Assembly (NCBI RefSeq): GCF_002029235.1
Contig: NZ_MZGV01000024.1
Coordinates: forward strand, 1-64,000
Direction: 5' to 3'
Length of the DNA stretch: 64,000 bases
From: Clostridium oryzae
Lineage (GTDB): Bacteria > Bacillota > Clostridia > Clostridiales > Clostridiaceae
Under the pieces are notes generated by a model. That model was not told the DNA's origin. It did not search any database and saw only the letters and a program-made list of their open reading frames with translations. Of this stretch, positions 26,928-36,432 are shown one piece after another (position 1 is the first letter of the stretch; each line of letters starts with the position of its first letter). The position numbers and the translations under genes are program-made.

Positions 26928-27440
26928 TAAAAAATGGTTACACCCTATGTCGGCCGGTTACGTTCATTAAGCAATTACACCACATCTTTTAGGCAAATTT
27001 CCTAATGGCTCATAACTCGGATACGCCTCAAACACTACCCAAATCTTAACGAAAATTTGCATAAAATTTGCTGACAATTGCTAAATTCACTCTATATCTC
27101 CGTTGGTTAAAGGCCTAAATGGCCTTTAACGGGTTATCTGCGAATGATAATGAGCGTGCTTAGATAACCCCGACTGTAAACATTTCCTATGCCCTGACTC
27201 TTAATATTCACAGAATACTCTTATTATACTGCTTCTATTACCTTTCTATCTTAATTCACTAACTTCAGAATATTTTACTGTTTCTTTTTAATCTCTTCGT
27301 AAACACGCTGTACCGTTTTTTTATTTAATGCCCATCTTTCTTACTCTTTAGGGGTACAGCCTGATTCTAATGAAAAGTTATCCACAACTGACTAAACACA
27401 TAAATTTTCAAAAAAGGCGGGAAGTACCTTCCGCCAGCTG
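26928..27440. repeat. Modular repeat family A, copy 2 (blocks a-b-c with insertion)
   Basis: Starts AAAAATGGTTACACCCTATG like copy 1. Within block a it carries two further hairpins: GTTAAAGGCC/GGCCTTTAAC (27106-27130) and GGGTTATCT/AGATAACCC (27131-27170). Block b runs about 27188-27370 and on the minus strand reads RWALNKKTVQRVYEEIKKKQ-stop. A short degenerate block c (GGCGGGAAGTACCTTCCGCC) follows at 27416. This accounts for most of the 823-bp gap; the remainder to 27681 shows only one weak small frame. Confidence 0.7.
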
Positions 27441-27495
27441 TAAAATGTCTTGAAACAAATCGTAATTTTCTATATAATCAGTTCAACAATTTCTA

Positions 27496-27585
27496 TTAGC
27501 CTAAAAATAAGTAAGATTCAATAACCAAAAGAACAATACACGAAATAAAGAAAACTCTTAATTTCATCTCTTTTATAATAAGCAT
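27496..27585 (-). other. Possible 29-residue membrane peptide
   Basis: ATG 27585 follows AAGGGAAG by 6 nt. The frame reads MLIIKEMKLRVFFISCIV and then a hydrophobic end with ESYLFLG before TAA, one potential membrane span. It could be chance in AT-rich DNA. Confidence 0.2.
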
Positions 27586-27681
27586 TTAGAACTTCCCTTT
27601 CCATAAATAGTTACCATACTAAATCATATACCATATATTTACTATACTACTACTTAATTAGACTTAAGAAAAGTTTTATTT

Positions 27682-29724
27682 TTAGCAGAATACCGCTGGA
27701 ATCTCCTTGGGCGGCTGATCAAATATGCCTTTGCTTCCCTTACATACCTTATATATTCCTTTATTACATTCTGAAATAATTTCTGTCATTTCGCTGTATT
27801 CCTGCATGCAAATATCCAAAAAACCAATCTGATAGTTTTCTCCATCAAACCTCCCAATACAGCTTTGATCATTGAGCATAAAATAATGTGCCCCAAGAAA
27901 GTACGGGGACTTTATACCTTGCTCCATGTAATACCTATAGGCTATCCCTCTCTCCTTCTGATTTATAACTCCTTTGATTCCGGTAGCTGTAAGGCCTTTA
28001 TCAAGCGATCCAAAGTGAAACTCACCAATCATCACCGGCATTTTAAGTGTATTTGTAACCTCTGAAATATCTTTAATAGGACTGGTTTTATAGCAATTAA
28101 TCGAAAATACATCAAAATTTTCGTATCCGCTTAACATTACAGGGTCTGTAATATAAGCATACCGCATTCCTAAGTTCAAATGATTAGGATCAACCTTCTT
28201 ACAGGCTTTCGCTGGTATCTCTACATAGCGGGTGATCATCTTCCTAGAAAAAGAAATCAGATCATTTTTAGCTTCTTCAGACAACTGACAAGCATACCTT
28301 ATAGGCTTGTATAAGTCCTCAAAAGAATTTAACTTAACCCTCCAATTATCGTTAAATACATTTATATTTCTATATTTATTTTCCATTTCCTTAATAAATA
28401 CTTCTCTTGATGCACTCCTTATTGGTGACGCTATCATCTCCTCTGCAATATTGAGATTATAAACAAATCCCCAATTAGGCTCATTTCTCATAAAATATCC
28501 TATTAAATAGGAATCATCTTTAATACCTTTTAACGCATCAGCAAACAGCTCAGCACTTTTGACATATTCTTCTGAATATACATCAGGAAAATCACGGAAT
28601 ATCTTTACCTCAGTGTCAGGAAAAGAATTTTTACTGTAAGCATCCAGTGGTAAAACATATGGCATCTTTGCCTTCATTGCAAAATCTAAAGAAGACCAAT
28701 TTCCTATAGTATTAACATGCCATTTATATAAATACATTTTTAAAATTTTTGCCCAGCAATCCCACCAGTTATCACTTCCAAAAGCATCTATTAAATTAAC
28801 AATCCCATAATTAATCATTGCTGCATTTTTTTCACTGCCCCTGCTGTATATAGAAGCTTCATACTTTCCATCACTATCCGGCACCCATTTGCAGAAGTTT
28901 TGCATTACCTTAACATTGGCCTCACTGCCTGGATTCACACAATCAATTCCAATTGAAAAGAAAGCATTTCCTTCAGGGTCAACCAGCCACCATCGTTTTT
29001 GCTTTTCATCGTATTCTGTATGAAACCAGCCAGTTTTAGTCATGTTTTTTTCCTTCCAGCCGCCATACTTATCCCATTCTGTATTTTGATAACTATAGTC
29101 AAAATCCTCTGCCTCGCTGAGCAGCTTTTTCAGGAGTTTATTACACTGAGCCTTATCCTTTACCTTTTTATCCCACTGCTTTGGTACCCATTGTCCCATT
29201 TCATCCATCAAAGGCTTGTTTTCAAGATTACATTCCGGCATACTGTCAGATAAATAGCACTTATGTATTACTATATGCTGTTCTTTATGACAAGGAGCCG
29301 TAGTAAGTTTTACTTGAAAAATATCCTCTGGTAAAAGCGGCTTGCCATCTATCTTCATCTTTAATCTTCCAGATGTTCTAGGTGGAAATAATATCTGACT
29401 ATCCAGCAGCTGCATAGAAATCGGAACTGTTACTTTTGTATGAGGTAATATACTGAAAACAATCCTCATATCGTATTCCTTTGAATGCTCCTTATACAAG
29501 TCAATTTGAAAAACTAACGAGGGTTCTTCCAGGCATTCGATTTCAAAATTCAAGTAATTTGCCTTACTAAGCTCTGTTCCGCAGATAAGTTTACCACCAT
29601 CACCTGCCATTACAAGTTCCAATCCTTCTTCAGGGCAGCTTACATACAAACCATCTTCAGAATTTGAATTAATTTTTCCATGAATACATTTAAATTTCCT
29701 AACGTTTACACTTTGAGTATGCAT
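27682..29724 (-). CDS. Clan GH-A glycoside hydrolase, agarase/GH50-like architecture
   Basis: About 680 residues; ATG 29724 (MHTQSVNVRKF) has AAGGAAG at 8 nt, better than the GTG three codons earlier. An N-terminal beta-sandwich of about 180 residues is followed by a TIM barrel entered by GWFHTEYD and RWWLVDPEGNAFFSIGIDC. IGYFMRNEPNWG has the acid/base Glu (NEP) and VMIGEFHFGSLD the nucleophile Glu, so it is a retaining clan-A enzyme. The barrel entry resembles GH50/agarase proteins more than GH5 or GH42; exact family uncertain. No signal peptide, so it acts on imported oligosaccharides. Last gene of glycan locus 2. Confidence 0.7.
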   Translation of the reverse strand: MHTQSVNVRKFKCIHGKINSNSEDGLYVSCPEEGLELVMAGDGGKLICGTELSKANYLNFEIECLEEPSLVFQIDLYKEHSKEYDMRIVFSILPHTKVTVPISMQLLDSQILFPPRTSGRLKMKIDGKPLLPEDIFQVKLTTAPCHKEQHIVIHKCYLSDSMPECNLENKPLMDEMGQWVPKQWDKKVKDKAQCNKLLKKLLSEAEDFDYSYQNTEWDKYGGWKEKNMTKTGWFHTEYDEKQKRWWLVDPEGNAFFSIGIDCVNPGSEANVKVMQNFCKWVPDSDGKYEASIYSRGSEKNAAMINYGIVNLIDAFGSDNWWDCWAKILKMYLYKWHVNTIGNWSSLDFAMKAKMPYVLPLDAYSKNSFPDTEVKIFRDFPDVYSEEYVKSAELFADALKGIKDDSYLIGYFMRNEPNWGFVYNLNIAEEMIASPIRSASREVFIKEMENKYRNINVFNDNWRVKLNSFEDLYKPIRYACQLSEEAKNDLISFSRKMITRYVEIPAKACKKVDPNHLNLGMRYAYITDPVMLSGYENFDVFSINCYKTSPIKDISEVTNTLKMPVMIGEFHFGSLDKGLTATGIKGVINQKERGIAYRYYMEQGIKSPYFLGAHYFMLNDQSCIGRFDGENYQIGFLDICMQEYSEMTEIISECNKGIYKVCKGSKGIFDQPPKEIPAVFC

Positions 29725-29745
29725 TAACTTCACTTCCTTTGAAAA

Positions 29746-29823
29746 TTAAGGGCACATTACCCTTGGTATTAAAAATTCTATCAATCTAGAATTAAAATAT
29801 GTACAAGAACAATGTGCCCTTAA
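29746..29823 (-). terminator. Perfect 13-bp inverted repeat after the SBP of locus 2
   Basis: TTAAGGGCACATT (29746-29758) and AATGTGCCCTTAA (29811-29823), 52-nt loop, between the SBP stop and the hydrolase start. It may reduce read-through into the hydrolase or protect the SBP mRNA 3' end. Confidence 0.6.
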
Positions 29824-29850
29824 TTATTATAATATAAATTATATTAATAA

Positions 29851-31503
29851 TTATTTACTTTTTACCGATTTATACCAATCATTAACTTCCTTAGTAATTT
29901 GATCTCCGCCTTTTTGTTTCCATTCCTTCACAAAGACATCAAAGGCGGAAATGTCTTTTTTGCCATATACTATCTTATTAAAGGTTTCTACTTCCAACGT
30001 CTTTAGCTGTTCCCAATTCTTTTGCATTGTCTTTGTAGGGGCGCCAGTAAACTCGTCCATTGAATTATACTTTCTATCTTCGTAAGCTAAAGCTCCTGCT
30101 TTTAATACAATAGCATCAGAAGCAGCAACTCTTGCCTGTCTTCCTCTTGCTGGTGTTGCTCCTTTATATATTTCATAATAATCCTTACCAGCATCAGTAA
30201 TATCAGGAGAATTTTTTAACACTGACATTTTTCCAACGCCTTGAACTTCTTTAAGTGGTGGATCGAACTTAGTTGGATCATACGTAACTTTTCCGTTTAC
30301 AACATCATAATCATAATCCTTAAAGAACCCATCTTTAAAATCTCCTGTAGAGAATGCATAGTCGTACAAAGCGTTATAATAATCAAAGAAAGCTTCCATA
30401 TTGTTAAATTTAGAGTTAAACATCAAGACTCCATCATATAGTTGAACTGATTGCCCAGATTGGCCGTTTAATCCTTTAGGGAATTTATAAACAGCAACTT
30501 TAGCCTTAGGATTATTGGTTTCAACATCTTTAACTGAATCATATACCCAGTTTCTGCCGAATAAAATTCCTGCTTTTCCTTGAATAAATGGAGTTATAGC
30601 ATCCCATGCTCCCTGAACTGCTAACTCTCTATTTAAATAGCCAGCCTTATACCATTTTTGCAATTTGGCTAAAGCCTGCTTGTTCCCAGCAACCGTTGAG
30701 CCATATACAAGATTTCCGGATGTATCTTTATTCCACTGTCCAGGTATATTCTTACCAGAGAATGCTCCAAAAATAAATACAGGATCGCTTATCCAGCCAG
30801 TGCTATATCCATCCTTTCCAGATAGAGCCCATCCATAGGTATCTTTCTTTCCATTACCATCTGGATCCTTATTAGTAAATGCATCCAAAACTTTTTCAAA
30901 TTCATCTACAGTAGTTGGAGCTTTCAAGCCCAACTTATCTAACCAGTCCTGTCTTATAAGCATCGTTTGTCCAATTCCTTCTGACGGTGTAATTGCTAGT
31001 CCATAAACTTTACCATCTTTAGTTACAGGATTAAAGGAATCAGGATATTTATCATAAATTTCTTTTAACCTTTGAGGCATGTACTTTTTTATATCTCCAT
31101 CAATTGCCTTAACTCTTCCAGACTCAATCAGGTCACTCATAAGCTGCTTGTCATATACCGGGAAAACATCTGGAAGATCATCACTTCCAGTTAATGCAAG
31201 ACGCAGCTTAGTATTATAGTTGCCTGCATCTCCTCCTAATAAAGTGGTTTTAATTTTAATTCCTAATTTCTTCTCTCCCCACTTGGTTAATACATTATTA
31301 TTAAGAGTTTCACCTTTTTTATACTTACCAGCCATCTCCTCTAATTGTTTAGCAATCTTAATTGTAATTTCAGGACTATACTTTCCTGATGAATCCTTCT
31401 TTGATGTACTGCCAGCTTGTTTAGAAGTACCTCCTGCACTGCAGCCTGATAGTACCATCATTAAACTCAATGAAACAATAAGCAGTTTTTTAACTCTTTT
31501 CAT
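29851..31503 (-). CDS. Sugar-binding lipoprotein of ABC importer, locus 2
   Basis: A 550-residue protein with ATG 31503 behind TAGGGGGAG. The signal peptide ends in lipobox VLSGC, so it is a surface lipoprotein. DPDGNGKKDTYGW is the loop typical of the long LplA-type SBPs. It is related to the SBP at 17495-19102 but not a recent duplicate. It sits after its two permeases and before the GH-A hydrolase. The ligand is probably an oligosaccharide. Confidence 0.88.
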   Translation of the reverse strand: MKRVKKLLIVSLSLMMVLSGCSAGGTSKQAGSTSKKDSSGKYSPEITIKIAKQLEEMAGKYKKGETLNNNVLTKWGEKKLGIKIKTTLLGGDAGNYNTKLRLALTGSDDLPDVFPVYDKQLMSDLIESGRVKAIDGDIKKYMPQRLKEIYDKYPDSFNPVTKDGKVYGLAITPSEGIGQTMLIRQDWLDKLGLKAPTTVDEFEKVLDAFTNKDPDGNGKKDTYGWALSGKDGYSTGWISDPVFIFGAFSGKNIPGQWNKDTSGNLVYGSTVAGNKQALAKLQKWYKAGYLNRELAVQGAWDAITPFIQGKAGILFGRNWVYDSVKDVETNNPKAKVAVYKFPKGLNGQSGQSVQLYDGVLMFNSKFNNMEAFFDYYNALYDYAFSTGDFKDGFFKDYDYDVVNGKVTYDPTKFDPPLKEVQGVGKMSVLKNSPDITDAGKDYYEIYKGATPARGRQARVAASDAIVLKAGALAYEDRKYNSMDEFTGAPTKTMQKNWEQLKTLEVETFNKIVYGKKDISAFDVFVKEWKQKGGDQITKEVNDWYKSVKSK

Positions 31504-31558
31504 TCTATCTCCCCCTAATTTATTAATTTAATTTCTTAAAAAGAAATTAGATTCAACT

Positions 31559-32428
31559 TTATTCTTTTACTGCTCCCATTACTATTCCCTTAACAAAATA
31601 CTTTTGCAGGAACGGGTAAACAACAAGTATTGGTAGTGCACCAATAAAAATTTCAGCAGCTTTTATCGTCCTTTCAGACATAGCTTTTGCAGTTTCAGAA
31701 TTCATAGCTAGATCCTGTAAATTGCTTTGAACTACTACAGTTTGCAAAAACGACGCTAAAGGATATTTTGATGTATCAGACATGTACAAAATCCCATCAA
31801 ACCAGGAATTCCAATGTCCTACCATTATAAATAAACCAATAGTAGCTAATCCAGGTAAGGATAAAGGTAAATATATTTTTGCAAAAACTGTAAAAAAGCT
31901 GGCACCATCTATTAATGCGGCTTCTTCAAGCGAAATTGGAATCGTTTTAAAGAAGTTCATTATTAATATTAAATTGTACACTCCAAAGGCCCCAGGCAAA
32001 ATCAATGCTCCTAGCTGATTTTTCAGCTTCAATGCTGTAATTAAAATGTAGCTAGGTATTAATCCGCCGCTAAAAAGCATTGTGAACACGAAAAACCACA
32101 TATAAGCATTACGGCCTTTAAAATTCTTTGATAGTGCGTACCCTGCTGTTGTAATCAAAGCCATACTGAGCAAAGTTCCTAATACAGTACGAACTACTGA
32201 AATCCAAACTGAATGAAGAAAATTAACATTCTCAAAAGTTTTTACATATGCTGTTACATTAAAATCCACCGGCCAAAAATATACTAAATTTGCTGTAGCA
32301 GCAGCTTTTCCACTAAATGAAATTGCTAAAAGATTAAGCAGCGGCAGCAGACATGATAAAGAAACAATAGCTAATATTATATAATTAAAGACACTGAATA
32401 TTCTATAACCTTTTGATTTATAATACAT
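31559..32428 (-). CDS. Sugar ABC permease, YtcP type, locus 2
   Basis: A 289-residue protein with ATG 32428 behind GGGGGTG. It has six hydrophobic segments, EAALIDGASFFTVFAKIYLP as the ATPase-docking loop, and the C-terminus QKYFVKGIVMGAVKE, as in the locus 1 YtcP protein. It is 21 bp downstream of the LplB partner. It forms the import channel with that partner. Confidence 0.92.
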   Translation of the reverse strand: MYYKSKGYRIFSVFNYIILAIVSLSCLLPLLNLLAISFSGKAAATANLVYFWPVDFNVTAYVKTFENVNFLHSVWISVVRTVLGTLLSMALITTAGYALSKNFKGRNAYMWFFVFTMLFSGGLIPSYILITALKLKNQLGALILPGAFGVYNLILIMNFFKTIPISLEEAALIDGASFFTVFAKIYLPLSLPGLATIGLFIMVGHWNSWFDGILYMSDTSKYPLASFLQTVVVQSNLQDLAMNSETAKAMSERTIKAAEIFIGALPILVVYPFLQKYFVKGIVMGAVKE

Positions 32429-32449
32429 GTGTTTTCACCCCCATTAAGA

Positions 32450-33400
32450 TTAGAAAATTTTATAGTCTCCATATTTATAGGCCAATCTATATGATATAAC
32501 AATGAGAATTAAGCTAACCGCTGATTTAAATAGACCGACCGCTGTACCAAAACTATATTGTCCACTTAATAGTGACGCACGATACACATAAGTATCAATT
32601 ATGTCTCCTGTACTATAAACTAACGGATTATACAAATTAAATATCTGATCGAAACCTGCATTTAAAACATTTCCTAATTGTAATGTTGCTATTACTATTA
32701 TCATTGGCAGCATACATGGAATAGTGACATATATGGTTTGTTTAAATCTATTGGCTCCATCCATTTCTGCTGCTTCATAATAGCTTGGATCAATTCCAGC
32801 AATAGTTGCTAAATATACAATCATACCAAAACCAAAACTCTTCCAAATGTCACTAATTACGACTACTGGTCTAAACAAGCTTGGTTCACCTAGAAAGAAT
32901 ACAGAATGCATACCAAGCGAATTCAACATTTTGTTTACAATTCCGTCTAAGGACAGGATATCTATCATCATCCCTGCAACAGTTACCCAGGATAAAAAAT
33001 GCGGCAGATAAACCAATGTCTGCATAGTTCTCTTTATTCCAATTTTTCTAACTTCGTTAAGCAGCAAAGCCATAATTATTGGCACTATCAATCCAAAAAT
33101 AATCTTTAATGTGGCAATGATCAGTGTATTTATAATCGCCTGCCTGGACTCCTGAAATTGAAATATTGCATAAAAATGCTCTAAGCCAACCCATTTCGAT
33201 TTAAAAATACCAAGCCAAGGTTTATAATCCTGAAATGCAATAACAATACCTCCCATTGGGATATAAGCAAAAATAATCGTAAAAATAATTCCTGGCAAAA
33301 GGAGTACATGAAGCCTCCAATTTTTCAATAAATCTTTCTTCCAACTATCTCCTGCTTTCTTTTTCTTAGTCAATGAACCTTTAATAACAACCTGGCTCAT
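32450..33400 (-). CDS. Sugar ABC permease, LplB type, locus 2
   Basis: A 316-residue protein with ATG 33400 behind AAGGGGGAG. YEAAEMDGANRFKQTIYVTI is the EAA-loop and NWRLHVLLLPGIIFTIIF begins the first membrane span. It is the first gene of the importer operon. The 299 bp upstream carry no gene; they separate it from the YesMN-like pair, which is the likely regulator. Confidence 0.92.
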   Translation of the reverse strand: MSQVVIKGSLTKKKKAGDSWKKDLLKNWRLHVLLLPGIIFTIIFAYIPMGGIVIAFQDYKPWLGIFKSKWVGLEHFYAIFQFQESRQAIINTLIIATLKIIFGLIVPIIMALLLNEVRKIGIKRTMQTLVYLPHFLSWVTVAGMMIDILSLDGIVNKMLNSLGMHSVFFLGEPSLFRPVVVISDIWKSFGFGMIVYLATIAGIDPSYYEAAEMDGANRFKQTIYVTIPCMLPMIIVIATLQLGNVLNAGFDQIFNLYNPLVYSTGDIIDTYVYRASLLSGQYSFGTAVGLFKSAVSLILIVISYRLAYKYGDYKIF

Positions 33401-33699
33401 CTTACTCCCCCTTTCTTGTATCTATCTATATATTACAGAAAACATTTACATTGGTACATGCCTCGTATTAAACATTTATATCCCCAATTTAAACTTTTTT
33501 AATATGCTTGTCTCAAAACACTGCTGCAGCTTTAGTTAACCTCGTGCATTTTAGACAAAAAACTTTTTCGAATACGGATTTTCCACAAATTCATACTCAA
33601 AAAAGTTTTTGAATTACTAAAACTATGAAGTTTAATTTTAAAACAGTAAAAATAAATTTTCTATTACGCTGCTTGCATAATAGCGCGGAGTTTCATAAA

Positions 33700-34440
33700 C
33701 TATATATTTATTTCCTTTGAATTTCTATACTGCTGCGGAGTTTCTCCAGAATAATGTTTAAACAATGTAATAAAATACTGCACTTTCTGATATCCTACCT
33801 GTTCTGCTATATCTTTTATTCTCAAATTTGTATCTAAGAGTAGAGAAGCCGCCTTTTTCATCTTTTCCTCCTGAATAAAATGAGAAATTGAATGTCCAGT
33901 TTCGTTTTTGTATAGGCGAGATAAGTAACTTGGATGAAGGAATACTTTTTCCCCTAATTTAGTTAGCGACAAATCCTCATCAAGATGCTTTCTAATATAT
34001 TGATTTAACTGGCATATAACATGAGAACTATTTTCTACACTATTTTCAGAAACGTTTTCATTTCCATCCTCGCTATCACTTATTAGCAAATTCAACGATT
34101 CTTCCATATCTTCTTTCAGTATCGGTTTTAATAAATAATCCGTTGCTCCTAATCTGATTGCTTCTTGCACATAGCAAAAGTCTGAATATCCCGTCAGCAA
34201 TATAACCTTTGTGGACAGCTTTTTTTCATGAATATCCTTAAGCAGATCCAAGCCAGATATTTCAGGCATTCGAATATCTGTAATCAATAGATAATAATCA
34301 TTACTCTGCAGCAATTTTAATGCTTGCTTGGAATCCGTCGACGTATCCACCTGTGAATAACCAAACTGTTCCCAATCTACAATTTCCCTTAAATATTCTA
34401 AAATAAACGGTTCATCATCTACAAACAATGCTTTATTCAA
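33700..34440 (-). CDS. Response regulator, YesN type (receiver + AraC HTH)
   Basis: A 246-residue protein starting at TTG 34440 behind AAGGGAGAG. The start overlaps the last 8 bp of the kinase gene, so translation is coupled. The receiver domain (1-125) has DDE near residue 10, the phospho-Asp in LLITDIRMPE and the Lys in YLLKPIL. Residues about 145-245 are an AraC DNA-binding domain (HPSYLSRLYKNETG, HYSGETPQQYRNS). Such regulators activate neighbouring carbohydrate importers, here the operon starting at 33400. Confidence 0.92.
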   Translation of the reverse strand: MNKALFVDDEPFILEYLREIVDWEQFGYSQVDTSTDSKQALKLLQSNDYYLLITDIRMPEISGLDLLKDIHEKKLSTKVILLTGYSDFCYVQEAIRLGATDYLLKPILKEDMEESLNLLISDSEDGNENVSENSVENSSHVICQLNQYIRKHLDEDLSLTKLGEKVFLHPSYLSRLYKNETGHSISHFIQEEKMKKAASLLLDTNLRIKDIAEQVGYQKVQYFITLFKHYSGETPQQYRNSKEINI

Positions 34441-36148
34441 TTGTTAGTCTCTCCCTTCTAAATGAAAATGAAACTTTCAACCCTCCAAGTTCGCTTGTGG
34501 TAATAATCAACCCAGCTTCCTCACCAAATAGATTCTTCAGCCTTTGATGTATATTCCAAAGTCCTACTGATTTTACACCGTTTGCTGGATGGCTTTCATT
34601 TAATCTTATCCTTAGCTTTTTTTGCTCTTCACTTGACATACCTGCTCCATCATCCTCAATAGATATATAATACCAACCTTTTTCACGTATTTCTCCTTTT
34701 ATCCTGATAAAAGATGCATTCTGCTTTACCTCTATTCCATGTACAACAGCATTTTCTACAATAGGTTGTATTAAAAGCGGAGAAATATTTACTTCCCGCA
34801 TCTCATCTGGCATATCAATGCTAAATGATAGCTTCTTTTTTCTTATTGACATAATAGCTAAATAATGCTCAGCCAATTCTAATTCACTGGATACTGTTAT
34901 TTCCGCATTATTTCTAGTTGTTGCATAGCGGTAATACTTTGCTAAGTGATTAGCCATCTGAATAACAGCTTCACTGGATTTATTAGCCATACTTATTATA
35001 TAAAACAAACTATTATAAAGAAAATGAGGATTTATCTGTGATTGCAGCTGCATGTATTCTGCATCTCTTCGTAAAACGTTTTCTAACTTTAGCCTCTTAG
35101 TTAGCTGTCCAATCTGAAACACCATCTGATTAAAACGCTTGAACAAAAAACCAAACTCATCATTTTTACTTTGTTTTATCTGAACTGTATAATTTCCTTT
35201 AGCTACTTTATTGAAACTATCCACAAGTGTATATATTTGTCTCACATATTTTAGATAAAAAATAACTATCAAGGACATTCCAAATATCAATACTATTATC
35301 AGCGCTAATGAAAATAATCTATTAAGATTCATCATTGGCTCAAGGAAGGAGTTTGTCCTAGTATAAGAAATTAAATAAGCGTCTAGGAAGTTAATATACA
35401 TATCCTGAAAGATATAATTCCGGTTATCTATATCTATTTTGTTGAAATGAACTTTATTACTTTCATCCTTTTGTAATATTCCCTTCTGCTTTATTTTTTC
35501 TATGACCTTCTTATTATTAGAATTGTTAGATAAAATTTGATTATTATTAAAATAGAATAGGGAAGTGCTGTTTTCAGCAACTATGACACCTTCTAAAAGT
35601 TCCTTAAGAAAACTATGATTAATAGTGACATCAACCAAAAAACCAGACTCCATATATTCGCTTTTATTAAAATATGGATATGTAATAATATAATGCAGTT
35701 CCTGATTATAATAAATCCATCGGTTTTTGGAATGTTTTGTTAATAAATGTTTGTCAAATACACTATTGTCCGTTGATATAGTTTCATTAGCTCCTGGCCA
35801 ATAAACACACAAGGAGGCTACAAAATTACTGGTTGCTATTTGATTATTCAAGCTTTTTCTTATACTTTCTCTGCTTAACAATTGATTTAAATAATCCATT
35901 TGTTTCTTATTTGATTGGTAATTTAATATTTGATTGCTTGTTGTTAAATTCATACCTAATATCTCAAGTTCTCTTGTCGTTGTTCTCAGTCTATCTGTAG
36001 TGTATTTTATCTGATTCTCTGCGGTTTTAGAAAGAGAGTTCTTAATAATCTCTGAACTAATTTCTCGTATATATGAAAACATTATCAACGTTAGCAATAA
36101 AAAAAATGCTAAAAAAAGCACTACATTTCTTAATATACTTCTTTTCAT
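34433..36148 (-). CDS. Sensor histidine kinase, YesM type
   Basis: A 571-residue protein with ATG 36148 behind AAAGGTG. Membrane segment at 7-25, an extracellular sensor of about 250 residues, a second segment near 275-297, then HAMP (YTLVDSFNKVAKGNYTVQI). QSQINPHFLYNSLFYI carries the phospho-His of the LytS/YesM group, and IQPIVENAVVHGIE the ATP-binding N box. It senses extracellular sugar or wall signals and phosphorylates the YesN partner. Confidence 0.92.
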   Translation of the reverse strand: MKRSILRNVVLFLAFFLLLTLIMFSYIREISSEIIKNSLSKTAENQIKYTTDRLRTTTRELEILGMNLTTSNQILNYQSNKKQMDYLNQLLSRESIRKSLNNQIATSNFVASLCVYWPGANETISTDNSVFDKHLLTKHSKNRWIYYNQELHYIITYPYFNKSEYMESGFLVDVTINHSFLKELLEGVIVAENSTSLFYFNNNQILSNNSNNKKVIEKIKQKGILQKDESNKVHFNKIDIDNRNYIFQDMYINFLDAYLISYTRTNSFLEPMMNLNRLFSLALIIVLIFGMSLIVIFYLKYVRQIYTLVDSFNKVAKGNYTVQIKQSKNDEFGFLFKRFNQMVFQIGQLTKRLKLENVLRRDAEYMQLQSQINPHFLYNSLFYIISMANKSSEAVIQMANHLAKYYRYATTRNNAEITVSSELELAEHYLAIMSIRKKKLSFSIDMPDEMREVNISPLLIQPIVENAVVHGIEVKQNASFIRIKGEIREKGWYYISIEDDGAGMSSEEQKKLRIRLNESHPANGVKSVGLWNIHQRLKNLFGEEAGLIITTSELGGLKVSFSFRRERLTIE

Positions 36149-36260
36149 ATTATCACCTTTTAATAATTACTGCTTATCACTATTTATTATAATTCATGCT
36201 TTATAGTATTTCAATTCAAAGCTACTTTGAATGTTAATGGATTATTCATAGCAACTATTT

Positions 36261-36306
36261 GCCTGAAAGACACGGATAATTGCTAAACTCACTCCAAATG
36301 CCTCCA
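36261..36306. repeat. Repeat family A fragment (right part of block a)
   Basis: GACACGGATAATTGCTAAAC and ACTCCAAATGCCTCC match 11659-11699 of copy 1 almost base for base; the rest of the repeat is missing. Confidence 0.7.
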
Positions 36307-36369
36307 AAGGATTATCTTTCTTGCTTTATATAAAAGTATCTTAGCATTAGCCAAAAAAAATTGATTCAT

Positions 36370-36432
36370 AGGAATTCAGCATAGCTGAATTCCTGCCTTC
36401 ACTTTTCTCTTTACTCTTTTCTCTTTTCTCTT
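36370..36432. repeat. Repeat family B, one-sided copy overlapping the MFS gene end
   Basis: Perfect hairpin AGGAATTCAGC/GCTGAATTCCT (36370-36394) followed by a pyrimidine tract to about 36432. The tract encodes, on the minus strand, the last codons of the MFS gene (KKREKRKE, stop at 36411). Confidence 0.7.

Noticed and set aside
33557-33614. Inverted A/T-run repeat upstream of the LplB gene of locus 2
   Set aside because: Arms are mostly A and T runs, easily arising by chance in AT-rich DNA; no terminator or operator call.
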